Positions 18,205-26,005 of a stretch of 64,000 nt of DNA are shown one piece after another; within the stretch, counting starts at the first letter, position 1; each line of letters opens with the position of its first letter. Source of the DNA: Alphaproteobacteria bacterium UBA1908 (lineage in GTDB: Bacteria; Pseudomonadota; Alphaproteobacteria; Caedimonadales; UBA1908); the NCBI GenBank assembly GCA_002337525.1, contig DDGG01000003.1, forward strand, positions 29,935-93,934, read 5' to 3'. Made by a program: the position numbers and the translations under genes. The notes under the pieces were generated by a model that was not told where the DNA came from, made no database searches, and saw nothing but the letters and a program-made list of their open reading frames with translations.

Positions 18205-18214
18205 TGTTCCTGTA

Positions 18215-19267
18215 TTAGGCTGCGTCTTCTATTTCTGCTGCGTGAGAGCGATCACTTAAATGGTAATCAAGCGTCTTTTTTAAAGCTTCCTGAAGAGAAA
18301 TCTTTGGTTCCCACCCTAGATATTTGCGAGCATTTTCGATAGAAGGCACCCGATAACCAAGGTCTTGATATCCTTGACCGTAATAATTACCTGATTCAAC
18401 TGATTTAATGACAACTTTTTCTGCTTTTTCACGGTAGTCTGGATAGGTTTTAACCTGATCAACAATCATATGAGCAAGCTCGATGATCGAGAAATCATTT
18501 TTAGGATTGCCAATGTTAAAAATTCGACGACTAGCTTGACCATCCTTGTTCTCAATAATCTTTAAAAGCGCGTCAATACCATCATCAATACAGGTAAATG
18601 AGCGTCGTTGTTGTCCTCCGTCAACAAGAGAAATCTCACCGTGGTATAAAATGTTACTGATAAACTGAGTCACAACCCGCGAGTTGCCCTCTTTTGCGTC
18701 ATTAATACGATCCAGTTTTGGCCCCAGCCAGTTAAAAGGGCGAAAAAGAGTGTAGTCCAGACCATGTTGATCTCCATACGCATAAATAACCCGGTCAAGC
18801 ATTTGTTTGGCACAGGAATAAATCCAGCGTTGTTTGTGAATTGGCCCCAGGACAAGATTTGTATTTTCTTCGTTGAACTCTTCTTCTGAGCTCATCCCGT
18901 AAACCTCTGATGTCGAGGGAAACAAGATGCGCTTGTTATAAAAAACGCATTGGCGCACAATTTCCAGGTTGGCTTCGAAATCAAGTTCAAAAACACGAAG
19001 AGGCTCCTTGACATAGAGAGCAGGGTTGGCAATGGCAACGAGAGGAAGAACAACATCACATTTCTTGATATGATATTCTACCCACTCTTTATTAATCGTG
19101 ATATCCCCTTCAACAAAATGGAAACGGGAATTACCAAGGCTCGCTTCCAGTTTGTCAGAAGACATATCCATGCCATAGACTTCCCAGTTTGTTTTTTTAA
19201 GAATGCTTTCGGTGAGGCTGTTTCCAATAAAACCATTGACACCTAGAATTAGAACTTTGAGTGACAT
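18215..19267 (-). CDS. ArnA-type UDP-glucuronate C4 decarboxylase (decarboxylase domain only)
   Basis: The 350-residue short-chain dehydrogenase-fold protein (GVNGFIGNSL nucleotide loop; S/T-Y-K triad with SEVYG and YSCAKQMLD) matches the C-terminal half of ArnA, including PLVAIANPALYVKEPL and RPFNWLGP. That half oxidises UDP-glucuronate to UDP-4-keto-pentose. The N-terminal formyltransferase half found in E. coli ArnA (about 300 residues) is absent here and elsewhere in the window. The start codon overlaps the arnC stop as TAATG, so this is the last gene of the arnT-SMR-arnB-arnC-arnA run. Confidence 0.9.
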   Translation of the reverse strand: MSLKVLILGVNGFIGNSLTESILKKTNWEVYGMDMSSDKLEASLGNSRFHFVEGDITINKEWVEYHIKKCDVVLPLVAIANPALYVKEPLRVFELDFEANLEIVRQCVFYNKRILFPSTSEVYGMSSEEEFNEENTNLVLGPIHKQRWIYSCAKQMLDRVIYAYGDQHGLDYTLFRPFNWLGPKLDRINDAKEGNSRVVTQFISNILYHGEISLVDGGQQRRSFTCIDDGIDALLKIIENKDGQASRRIFNIGNPKNDFSIIELAHMIVDQVKTYPDYREKAEKVVIKSVESGNYYGQGYQDLGYRVPSIENARKYLGWEPKISLQEALKKTLDYHLSDRSHAAEIEDAA

Positions 19268-20313
19268 TAAAGGCTCCTTTTAAGAGGTTTTTTTTGACTT
19301 ATATCTTTGGACTTAGCACGCTTTAAGGGTGCTTTACGACTTTTTTTCTCAATTTTATCTTCAGGATTTTTTTCCAGAATATCTCGAATCAGAAAACGTG
19401 GACGATGACGGACAACCTGATATATACGGCCGACATATTCGCCGACAATACCAATACCCGTAATGGCAACGCTGATAAGGAAAAAGAGAATGGCAAAAAG
19501 TGTGAAAAGCCCCTCTGCTTCGGGGCCGACAATCAAACGGCGTGCAAAAAGGTAAGCGACAAGAAGGCCACTCAGTCCCGACACCAAGAAGCCAAAAACA
19601 GTAAAAACGTGAAGAGGTGCCATCGAAAAACCTGTAAAGAGATCAAAAGTGACCCGCACAAGTTTATAAAGGTCATATTTAGAGTCACCCTCTTCTCGTG
19701 CTACGTGTTTGATTGGGATTTCAACCGGGTTGCTGGCAAACGTATATCCAAGGACTGTAACAAAGGTTGAAGATTCATCACACTGAGTGATGAGATCAAC
19801 GACTCGGCGGCTATAGGCTCTGAACATACACCCCTGGTCTTTGATACGAATTCCCGTTGCAAGACCACGTAAACGATTCATAATAAGGGAAGGAAGGCTT
19901 CTTAAGATAAAAGAATCATCTCGCCCATCTCGATAGCTACCGACGTAATCATGCCCTTCCTCGTATTTCTCTAAAAGCTTTGGGATTTCCTCGGGTGGAT
20001 TTTGCATGTCAGCATCCATATTCACAATGACTTGACCCCGGACACGCTCGAAAGCTGCCATAATCGCCATATGTTGGCCAAAATTTCCGTTAAATTCAAT
20101 AACACGAATTTGGTCGGGGCGGCGATTGTGGAATTCTTTCAAAATGTCACTAGAGTTATCTTTGCTGCCATCATTGGTGAAAATAATTTCAAAAGGTTTT
20201 CCAATATTATCACAAACTTTTGTCAGGCGCTTGTATAAGCTTTCAAGGCAATCTTCTTCATTATAAACAGGAACTACGACCGAAAGATAAAGTTCATTTT
20301 CTGCAGCTGACAT
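19267..20313 (-). CDS. arnC: Undecaprenyl-phosphate aminoarabinose transferase-like glycosyltransferase
   Basis: The 348-residue protein is a GT2 enzyme (SVVVPVYNEEDCLESLY; FTNDGSKDNS; metal-binding NMDADMQNPPEE) followed by two C-terminal transmembrane helices and a long basic tail (KKSRKAPLKRAKSKDISQKK). ArnC attaches UDP-linked 4-formamido-arabinose to undecaprenyl phosphate at the inner membrane. Gene context gives the arn assignment; without it a DPM1-like transferase would also fit. The basic tail of about 35 residues is longer than I expect for ArnC. It ends on the start codon of arnA. Confidence 0.87.
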   Translation of the reverse strand: MSAAENELYLSVVVPVYNEEDCLESLYKRLTKVCDNIGKPFEIIFTNDGSKDNSSDILKEFHNRRPDQIRVIEFNGNFGQHMAIMAAFERVRGQVIVNMDADMQNPPEEIPKLLEKYEEGHDYVGSYRDGRDDSFILRSLPSLIMNRLRGLATGIRIKDQGCMFRAYSRRVVDLITQCDESSTFVTVLGYTFASNPVEIPIKHVAREEGDSKYDLYKLVRVTFDLFTGFSMAPLHVFTVFGFLVSGLSGLLVAYLFARRLIVGPEAEGLFTLFAILFFLISVAITGIGIVGEYVGRIYQVVRHRPRFLIRDILEKNPEDKIEKKSRKAPLKRAKSKDISQKKPLKRSL

Positions 20314-20314
20314 T

Positions 20315-21508
20315 TTACGCCCTTTGAATAATTGTTTTCATGGTATCAATAACACGGTTTTGAGTATCAGGTGTCATACTGGCCCATAAGGGGAGACTCA
20401 TAATTCGATTTCCTGCAGACTCTGCATGAGGAAAATCTCCAGACTTAAAGCCCCAGGTTTTCTGATAATAGGAAAAAAGATGAACCGCGGGATAATGGAT
20501 GCCAAGACCAATATTGGCTTCCTTCATTTTTGTCACAAACGTGTCTCGATCAAGGCCTGCTTTTTCTGGATGAATCACAGGAGTGAAGATATGCCATGCA
20601 TGGTCATGATCATAGTCTGGTATGGCGGGTAGTGAAAAAGCTTCTAAATCTTTTAACAAGGTACGGTATCGCTCAACATGTTGACGTCGTGCCTGGCAAA
20701 ACCCCTCCAGTTTTGGAAGTTGAGCCAGTCCAATGGCAGCCTGCAAGTCAGACATATTGGCTTTATAGCCTGCTTCTACGACATCGAAAATTTGAGATCC
20801 TTTCTTTGTATACCGGTTCCAGGCATCTCGATCAATGCCATGAAAGCGCAAGCGGTTCAGGCGTTTTGCTAAATCATCATCATGGGTAACAACACAGCCT
20901 CCTTCGGCGGTTGTCATATTTTTACAGGGATGAAAGCTGAAAACTTGTGTGTCTCCAAAGCTGCCAATTGCCCGGTTTTTATAACGAGCTCCTACCGCGT
21001 GGGCTGCATCTTCCAGAACGCGCAAGCCCCGGCGATGGGCAATTTCATACAAAGGGTCCAGATCGACAGGAAGCCCTGCAAAGTGAACGGGTAGAAGAAC
21101 TTTGGTGCGAGGTGTAATGGCATCTTCCAGGCGTGAAACATCCATGTTTAGCGTTTTTGGGTCAATGTCAACCATGATGGGCCGAGCCCCTGTATGGACA
21201 ATGGCATTAACGCTGGAAATAAAGGTAAGAGGCGTTGTAATAACTTCATCTCCCTCCTTAACATCCATCGCCAGGAGAGATAGATGAAGACCTGCTGTTG
21301 CAGATGTTAACAAAGCGGCATAAGGCGCGTGGCAGGTTTCTTTGAAAGCGGTTTCCAAAGCCTGAACGCGAGGTCCTGTTGCGATCCATCCTGATTTTAA
21401 GCAGTCAACGGCAGCTGCAATTTCTTCATCGCCAATATCAGGACGAGTAAAGGGAAGAAATTCATCCTGATGAAAGGTTGGTTTGTGAAGGCTAGCTTTT
21501 TGAGACAA
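20315..21508 (-). CDS. arnB: UDP-4-keto-pentose aminotransferase ArnB (DegT/DnrJ/EryC1 family)
   Basis: The 397-residue PLP enzyme is a typical sugar aminotransferase: FLPFTRPDIGDEEI start, TSATAGLHL phosphate-binding loop, EDAAHAVGA with the PLP-binding Asp, and the Schiff-base Lys in FSFHPCKNMTTAEGG. ArnB converts UDP-4-keto-pentose to UDP-aminoarabinose using glutamate. It lies between the SMR flippase gene (17-base overlap) and arnC (1-base gap). Context makes ArnB the best call among related aminotransferases. Confidence 0.93.
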   Translation of the reverse strand: MSQKASLHKPTFHQDEFLPFTRPDIGDEEIAAAVDCLKSGWIATGPRVQALETAFKETCHAPYAALLTSATAGLHLSLLAMDVKEGDEVITTPLTFISSVNAIVHTGARPIMVDIDPKTLNMDVSRLEDAITPRTKVLLPVHFAGLPVDLDPLYEIAHRRGLRVLEDAAHAVGARYKNRAIGSFGDTQVFSFHPCKNMTTAEGGCVVTHDDDLAKRLNRLRFHGIDRDAWNRYTKKGSQIFDVVEAGYKANMSDLQAAIGLAQLPKLEGFCQARRQHVERYRTLLKDLEAFSLPAIPDYDHDHAWHIFTPVIHPEKAGLDRDTFVTKMKEANIGLGIHYPAVHLFSYYQKTWGFKSGDFPHAESAGNRIMSLPLWASMTPDTQNRVIDTMKTIIQRA

Positions 21509-21866
21509 GGTAAACCCCCCCTAAAATAACAATAATTCCCAGGATGCGTGTTGCTGACAAGTTTTCTTGCAGAAACCAGTATCCTGCCAGGGCTGTAAAG
21601 ACGTATCCCAGACTTGATAGAGGATAGGCATAGCTGACATCAACACGTGATAAGGCCATCATCCAGAATCCTACACTTAGGACATAAAGGAAGAGACCTC
21701 CAATAATGGCTGGGTTCTGGGCAATCTTTAAAAATATAGGCCAGAAGTTTTGTAGAATAAAATCAAAATGCCCAATTGATTTCATCCCGACTTTTAGCAA
21801 AATTTGTGCGGCTGTATTAAGCAGGACACAAAAAATAATCAGAGGCAAATAATGAAGGGCAGACAT
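21492..21866 (-). CDS. SMR-type flippase subunit (ArnE/ArnF-like)
   Basis: The 124-residue protein has four predicted transmembrane helices in the small-multidrug-resistance/EamA fold (PLSSLGYVFTALAGYWFLQE; IIVILGGVYLV). In E. coli, ArnE and ArnF form a heterodimer that flips undecaprenyl-phosphate-aminoarabinose across the inner membrane. Here only one subunit is present, so it would act as a homodimer or pair with a distant partner. It lies 4 bases after arnT and overlaps arnB by 17 bases. Confidence 0.85.
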   Translation of the reverse strand: MSALHYLPLIIFCVLLNTAAQILLKVGMKSIGHFDFILQNFWPIFLKIAQNPAIIGGLFLYVLSVGFWMMALSRVDVSYAYPLSSLGYVFTALAGYWFLQENLSATRILGIIVILGGVYLVSKS

Positions 21867-21870
21867 CTGG

Positions 21871-23514
21871 CTATGAACTCGTTTCTGCTTTTAAAAGCAC
21901 ATCGTTATGGCTTTGGGAAAGAATCTCTGTTCTGTATAACCCAAGCAGGTTTAGATCGTCCAGAAATTCCTTGCGTGTTACGATAAAAAAGCGACCTTCT
22001 TTTTGAGCAAGCGCTGCAAATTCCTGTCGTGTCATCATCCAGGAGGAGGTGTCTTCGATGCTCATGCCAAATTCCAGCTCTCCTTTCCAGTCTGTAACAA
22101 TAATTTTTTCTCCTACATAGGGAGGAAGATCCTGGTAGTATCTTCCAAACGCAACAATCTTGTCACCTGGTTGCTTTAGACGATTGATTTCAAGGGCCAG
22201 ATTTTTGACAGAGCGATGATCCAGCAAAGGCCAGGCACTGTTCAAAGTGACCAGTACAACAAGGCTGGTGATCATAATACCACCGAAGGTATGCCTCATA
22301 TCGTACCGTTTCCAGAAAACATAGACAGATCCCATTAAAAGGGCAACGATAAGAGTAATCCAGTAGGGTTGTAAGGCTGTATTCATGAAAAGATTCTGAT
22401 GCCAGAGAGCGACAGGGATGCCTAAACCTAGAACACAGGCCATAAGAATGAAAGAAAGCCACGGTGTGGGGTGTCTGCTGTCAAAAAGATCATCCAGTGT
22501 GCGTCCCATTAAGACTGAAACTAAAGGGAAGACAGGAAGGATATAAGGAATTAATTTTGAGCTGGAGAGAGAGTAAAACAAGAAAATGACTCCCGCAGAA
22601 AGGAGTAGAAAAAAGGCTTCACGTTCGCGATCCAGGGATCGCCGAAGAGATCTGAAAGTTGAAGAAAGTGTCCTTAAGAATAAACCTGTCCAGGGAAAAA
22701 GCCCCAATAATAATATAGGAATAAAAAACCAGACAGGCTGATAACGGCTGTGAGTTGTCGTTAAGAAACGTTCAAAGTGTTCATGTATAAAGTAAAACTG
22801 AAAAAATTCAGGATTTTTTAGGCTTACAGCAATATGCCAGGGAACAGCTATCAGAAAAAAGATCTCAATACCCCAGTGTTTAAAAGCCAGTTTCAGACTC
22901 CTCCAATCCTGACGCAAACAACACCACAATAATATAGAGGCTCCCGGCAGGACAGCACCGATTAATCCTTTTGTCAGGACGGCCAATGCGGCACATAAAA
23001 AAAACAGAAAAAGATAGAAACGTTGATAAGAGGGCGCGCGTTCCCGGGTGGCAAGAAGAAAATTAAAGAGAGACCCTACAATAAAAGTTGAAACAGCCAT
23101 ATCAAGAATCAAAATACGGGTATGGGCATAAAAAAGAAGGCTTGTTGCCAGAATCCCGGATCCCAGAAGACCGGCTCGTCGACCATAAAGAAGACGGCCT
23201 GTCCCGTAAACCATCAAACATGTCAGGAGTCCCAAAAAGGCCGGCCAAAACCGTAAAGCCCACTCATTGACACCAAAAGCTTTTATGGAACTACTTGTGA
23301 GCCAGTACATTAAAGGAGGCTTCTCAAAATATTTGACCCCGTTCAAGCGAGGGGTAATAAAATCTCCTGAAGCTACCATTTCCCGGGGAATTTCTGTATA
23401 GCGGCCTTCATCTGGTGCTGACAAGGGCCTTGAACCTAACATAAAGGTAAAAAGAGACCCAATGGTTAGAATCAAAAGAAAAACATCTTTTAAGGCAGAT
23501 CGCCGTGACAACAT
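21871..23514 (-). CDS. arnT: Lipid A aminoarabinose transferase
   Basis: The 547-residue protein is a GT83/PMT-family integral membrane transferase with about 12 hydrophobic segments. The N-terminal catalytic loop SAPDEGRYTEIPREM and the GVKYFEKPPLMYWL segment are hallmarks of ArnT, which moves 4-amino-arabinose from undecaprenyl phosphate to lipid A phosphates on the periplasmic face. That modification lowers negative charge and protects against cationic peptides. It is the first gene of the operon, with no regulator or PmrAB-like pair adjacent. Confidence 0.92.
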   Translation of the reverse strand: MLSRRSALKDVFLLILTIGSLFTFMLGSRPLSAPDEGRYTEIPREMVASGDFITPRLNGVKYFEKPPLMYWLTSSSIKAFGVNEWALRFWPAFLGLLTCLMVYGTGRLLYGRRAGLLGSGILATSLLFYAHTRILILDMAVSTFIVGSLFNFLLATRERAPSYQRFYLFLFFLCAALAVLTKGLIGAVLPGASILLWCCLRQDWRSLKLAFKHWGIEIFFLIAVPWHIAVSLKNPEFFQFYFIHEHFERFLTTTHSRYQPVWFFIPILLLGLFPWTGLFLRTLSSTFRSLRRSLDREREAFFLLLSAGVIFLFYSLSSSKLIPYILPVFPLVSVLMGRTLDDLFDSRHPTPWLSFILMACVLGLGIPVALWHQNLFMNTALQPYWITLIVALLMGSVYVFWKRYDMRHTFGGIMITSLVVLVTLNSAWPLLDHRSVKNLALEINRLKQPGDKIVAFGRYYQDLPPYVGEKIIVTDWKGELEFGMSIEDTSSWMMTRQEFAALAQKEGRFFIVTRKEFLDDLNLLGLYRTEILSQSHNDVLLKAETSS

Positions 23515-23631
23515 ATGTTAAAAAATATAAGGAACCATGGCGAAACATAGTCAAATTCATTAAAAATGTCAACCATTTCTATGTTAATATGATTTATTAA
23601 ATGTAATTAAAAGGAGTAAAAAGAAATAAAG

Positions 23632-23904
23632 ATGAGCATTAATATTGTTATGTATACAAAAAACATTTGTCCCTATTGTGCAATGGCGAAACATCTTCTT
23701 GATGAAAAGGAACTTTCTTTTACCGAGAAAAATGCGGAACACGCTGATATCTTTGAGGAAATGATGTTGAAATCTGAAGGACGTCGTACTGTTCCCCAGA
23801 TTTTTATTAATGATAAGCCTATCGGAGGGTTTGATGATTTAAATGCCCTGAACAGGTCAGGTGAGCTAGATCGCCTTATTAAAGAAGCGGGTTTTTCTTC
23901 CTAA
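23632..23904 (+). CDS. grxC: Glutaredoxin 3
   Basis: The 90-residue thioredoxin-fold protein has the dithiol active site CPYC (residues 13-16), the cis-Pro motif TVPQIFIND and the GGFDDL glutathione-binding motif. It reduces disulfides with glutathione in the cytoplasm. An AAGGAG lies about 14 bases before the ATG, a little far, and a second purine run is closer. Its stop overlaps the stop of the converging prepilin gene by 3-4 bases. Confidence 0.95.
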   Translation: MSINIVMYTKNICPYCAMAKHLLDEKELSFTEKNAEHADIFEEMMLKSEGRRTVPQIFINDKPIGGFDDLNALNRSGELDRLIKEAGFSS

Positions 23905-24656
23905 TATCCCCAACCATCAGCTTCTGTTTTTTCAGGATGCAGGGCAAGATACCCTGCACAGGAAAAGTGCGCGTAATGAGCCACTAAATTTTGAGAGGTG
24001 GACCATTTTAGCCGGTGACGATGGGGAGTGTCTGACTTTGCAGTATAGGGAAAATCAGCAAATCGAAGAGTTCTGGATTCATTGATTTTTTCGCCTGTGC
24101 CCTGAGGATTTTTACCAGTTTCTCCTCGGCTGACAAGGACGACAGCAAGGGTTTCTGATGCAGGTAAATCCAGGAGATGATCAGCGGATGTTAGCAAGGT
24201 GATCTCTTTTGAGTGTGCGCTGCAGAAGTGTTTGACTTTATCACTATCTGATTCGGGAGGCGTTGTTAAAACCGGGTCAACACTATAGATAAAAAAATGT
24301 CCCCATCCATCTTTGACATGCGATGAAGCCAGTCCAAGAGTTTCATACGGTACAGTCCCTATTGCTTTTGCTCCAGAGCATTTATGAGGAGCTTTTCCCG
24401 GGTGGTCAGAAAAGCCGGGACAGGGCAAGTGGCCATGGGTCAAGGCATAGTTGGCAAGGCTTGAAAGAATCCGTTCTTGATGAGAGGATGTTTTTATGAC
24501 GCGATTATGTTTGCGTTGCTCTGTCAGATAGGGAAGCACAGCGGCTCCAATTACCCCCATTATTGCCAGGGCAATAGAGGCTTCCAACAGGGAGAAACCT
24601 GAATCTTCACCTCCTTTTTGTGAGAGTTTTTTTAAAACTGAAAATAGAGAACGCAT
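23901..24656 (-). CDS. Type IV prepilin-like protein
   Basis: The 251-residue product has a class III signal: a 20-residue charged leader, then the prepilin peptidase site G-FSLLEA at about residues 20-26 and a hydrophobic helix (SIALAIMGVIGAAVLPYL). The conserved Glu5 of the mature protein is present. The globular part contains 4-5 Cys and a PCPG motif (GHLPCPGFSDHPG), a pattern I associate with pseudopilins of alphaproteobacterial endosymbionts. No assembly ATPase, peptidase or secretin is nearby. It overlaps the upstream prepilin gene by 25 bases, so the two are co-transcribed. Confidence 0.8.
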   Translation of the reverse strand: MRSLFSVLKKLSQKGGEDSGFSLLEASIALAIMGVIGAAVLPYLTEQRKHNRVIKTSSHQERILSSLANYALTHGHLPCPGFSDHPGKAPHKCSGAKAIGTVPYETLGLASSHVKDGWGHFFIYSVDPVLTTPPESDSDKVKHFCSAHSKEITLLTSADHLLDLPASETLAVVLVSRGETGKNPQGTGEKINESRTLRFADFPYTAKSDTPHRHRLKWSTSQNLVAHYAHFSCAGYLALHPEKTEADGWGY

Positions 24657-25444
24657 GCTTTATCTTTGTAGTGTCCATTATATTTTCCCTGGGCCGTGAC
24701 ACAGGATCCTTTGGGAACATTTTTGCCATCGCGAGCCCTGATTTTTCCCTCTTTTGGGAGGCCACTATCAGCTTTTTCATCGAGGCTCATGGCCTGAAGA
24801 GGGGTTAATCCTGAGGTTCCCTGGGCCTCTCCCAGGACAAACCAGTGATGTCCTTCTCCAAAAACATTGTGTTGTACTGTGAATCCGCCTCCGATTTTGG
24901 CTTTTGGGGCTCCCTGACCGAAGTGTGCCTGTCCGCTGGAAGGTGGTTTCCCGGGAGATGAAATAAGGTTAGCAGCTGCAAGATGAGACCAGAAAGAGAG
25001 GGCTTCCTGCCCTCGGCCACCAGAGGCCAGCCCCGGGCCTTCGATAACGCCATTCCCATTTCCATTTTGTAGAGAAGAATGGATGTAGTCAGAAGCCCTA
25101 TCATAATCACCGGGCAGGGCGTTATAACGATCCTCAAAAAGAGTCACCGCCATCTTATAGCTGTTGGCCTGGGTTAAAACAGATTTAAGACGGGCACTTT
25201 CCAGCAGATCTTGTCCCTTTAGGATGCCTCCAATAATCAGGCCCATAATTAAAAGGGCAATGGACAGTTCAACGAGGCTAAAGCCTGCTTCATCACTAAT
25301 AAAATCTGGTGAAAGCTGACGAGGATTAAAGACTCTTTTCAGGAGTGATGTAGATTCCAGGGGCCTATGGATGCTGTCTTGTGAATTTTTCTTGGAGAAG
25401 AAAAAACTTTTACGGATCCTGAGGGAGATGGTCTTTAAAAACAT
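24632..25444 (-). CDS. Type IV prepilin-like protein with a long leader
   Basis: The 270-residue product has the prepilin site G-FSLVEL near residues 54-60 and a hydrophobic helix (SIALLIMGLIIGGIL). It continues with KGQDLLESARLKSVLTQANS and ALPGDYDRA, typical of major-pilin-like proteins in this group. The leader before the cleavage site is about 54 residues and strongly basic, much longer than the usual 6-30. I see no internal ATG that would shorten it. It precedes and overlaps the second prepilin gene. Two pseudopilins without assembly genes suggest the machinery lies elsewhere. Confidence 0.8.
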   Translation of the reverse strand: MFLKTISLRIRKSFFFSKKNSQDSIHRPLESTSLLKRVFNPRQLSPDFISDEAGFSLVELSIALLIMGLIIGGILKGQDLLESARLKSVLTQANSYKMAVTLFEDRYNALPGDYDRASDYIHSSLQNGNGNGVIEGPGLASGGRGQEALSFWSHLAAANLISSPGKPPSSGQAHFGQGAPKAKIGGGFTVQHNVFGEGHHWFVLGEAQGTSGLTPLQAMSLDEKADSGLPKEGKIRARDGKNVPKGSCVTAQGKYNGHYKDKACVLYFQF

Positions 25445-26005
25445 ATGTGTCCGGAAAGAATGAATACCGCCAGGATTATTGACAAAGAAACCAAAAATCT
25501 CAAGCCCTTAAAAATAAATATTTAAAAAGGAGGGATAGGTAAGAATGTTTTTTTCAGACTTTATCTTTATTACCTTATTTGATCGTTAAAACAATATGTA
25601 AGACATGATATTTACTGTGGCCAACATAAGGCGTGTAATAAGGAAAAAATCTTATTTTTTAAGTTGTTTTTGACTGTATAGGGTCGTGGAAATGAATGAA
25701 TTGGCTGTCTCTCTTGGACGTTATTCGAACCACGAAAAATTACTTCATAGCAATAAGTGAAAATCATGGAAAGCATTACTATAAAAGAGATACAAAGCTT
25801 TATAGAGACTAAAAATCAAGTACCACTGGTGTTGGAATCACCCCTCAATACTGGAGCTGGAAACACCTTAAAATTACTTGGTTTGAATCCTCGCTTGGGA
25901 TTCGAATTGATATGAATTTTGAATGCACAATCTTCTACATTTTTTACATACATAGTGAGGTGTAGAGATATAGTTTTATATTAAAAAATATGTTATTGGT
26001 ATTAC
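25445..26005. other. 561-base AT-rich region at the left side of the accessory island
   Basis: It separates the prepilin operon from the island's membrane protein. It contains one 49-codon ORF (25766-25915), described separately. The rest holds tRNA-like scraps: ATTCGAACC at about 25729-25737, and a dyad GAATCC/GGATTC within 25880-25905. These resemble the T-loop of a tRNA but no complete duplicate of the tRNA-Gln end is present. No terminator with a clear stem and T-run was found. Confidence 0.45.
25766..25915 (+). CDS. Possible 49-residue protein in the island
   Basis: The ORF runs from ATG at 25766 to TGA at 25913-25915. The peptide begins MESITIKEIQSFIE and ends LNPRLGFELI; it is amphipathic, without signal or membrane segment. 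A weak purine-rich site (AAGTGAAAA) precedes it. It could be a small island gene, a remnant of a larger one, or chance. It lies 90 bases before the membrane-protein gene on the same strand. Confidence 0.3.
   Translation: MESITIKEIQSFIETKNQVPLVLESPLNTGAGNTLKLLGLNPRLGFELI

Noticed and set aside
19405..19770. 121-codon plus-strand ORF opposite arnC
   Set aside because: Antisense to the conserved arnC reading frame; composition is low-complexity.
25700..25915. Search for a full att-type duplication of the tRNA-Gln 3' end on the island's left side
   Set aside because: Only 9-base scraps such as ATTCGAACC were found, too short to prove integration.
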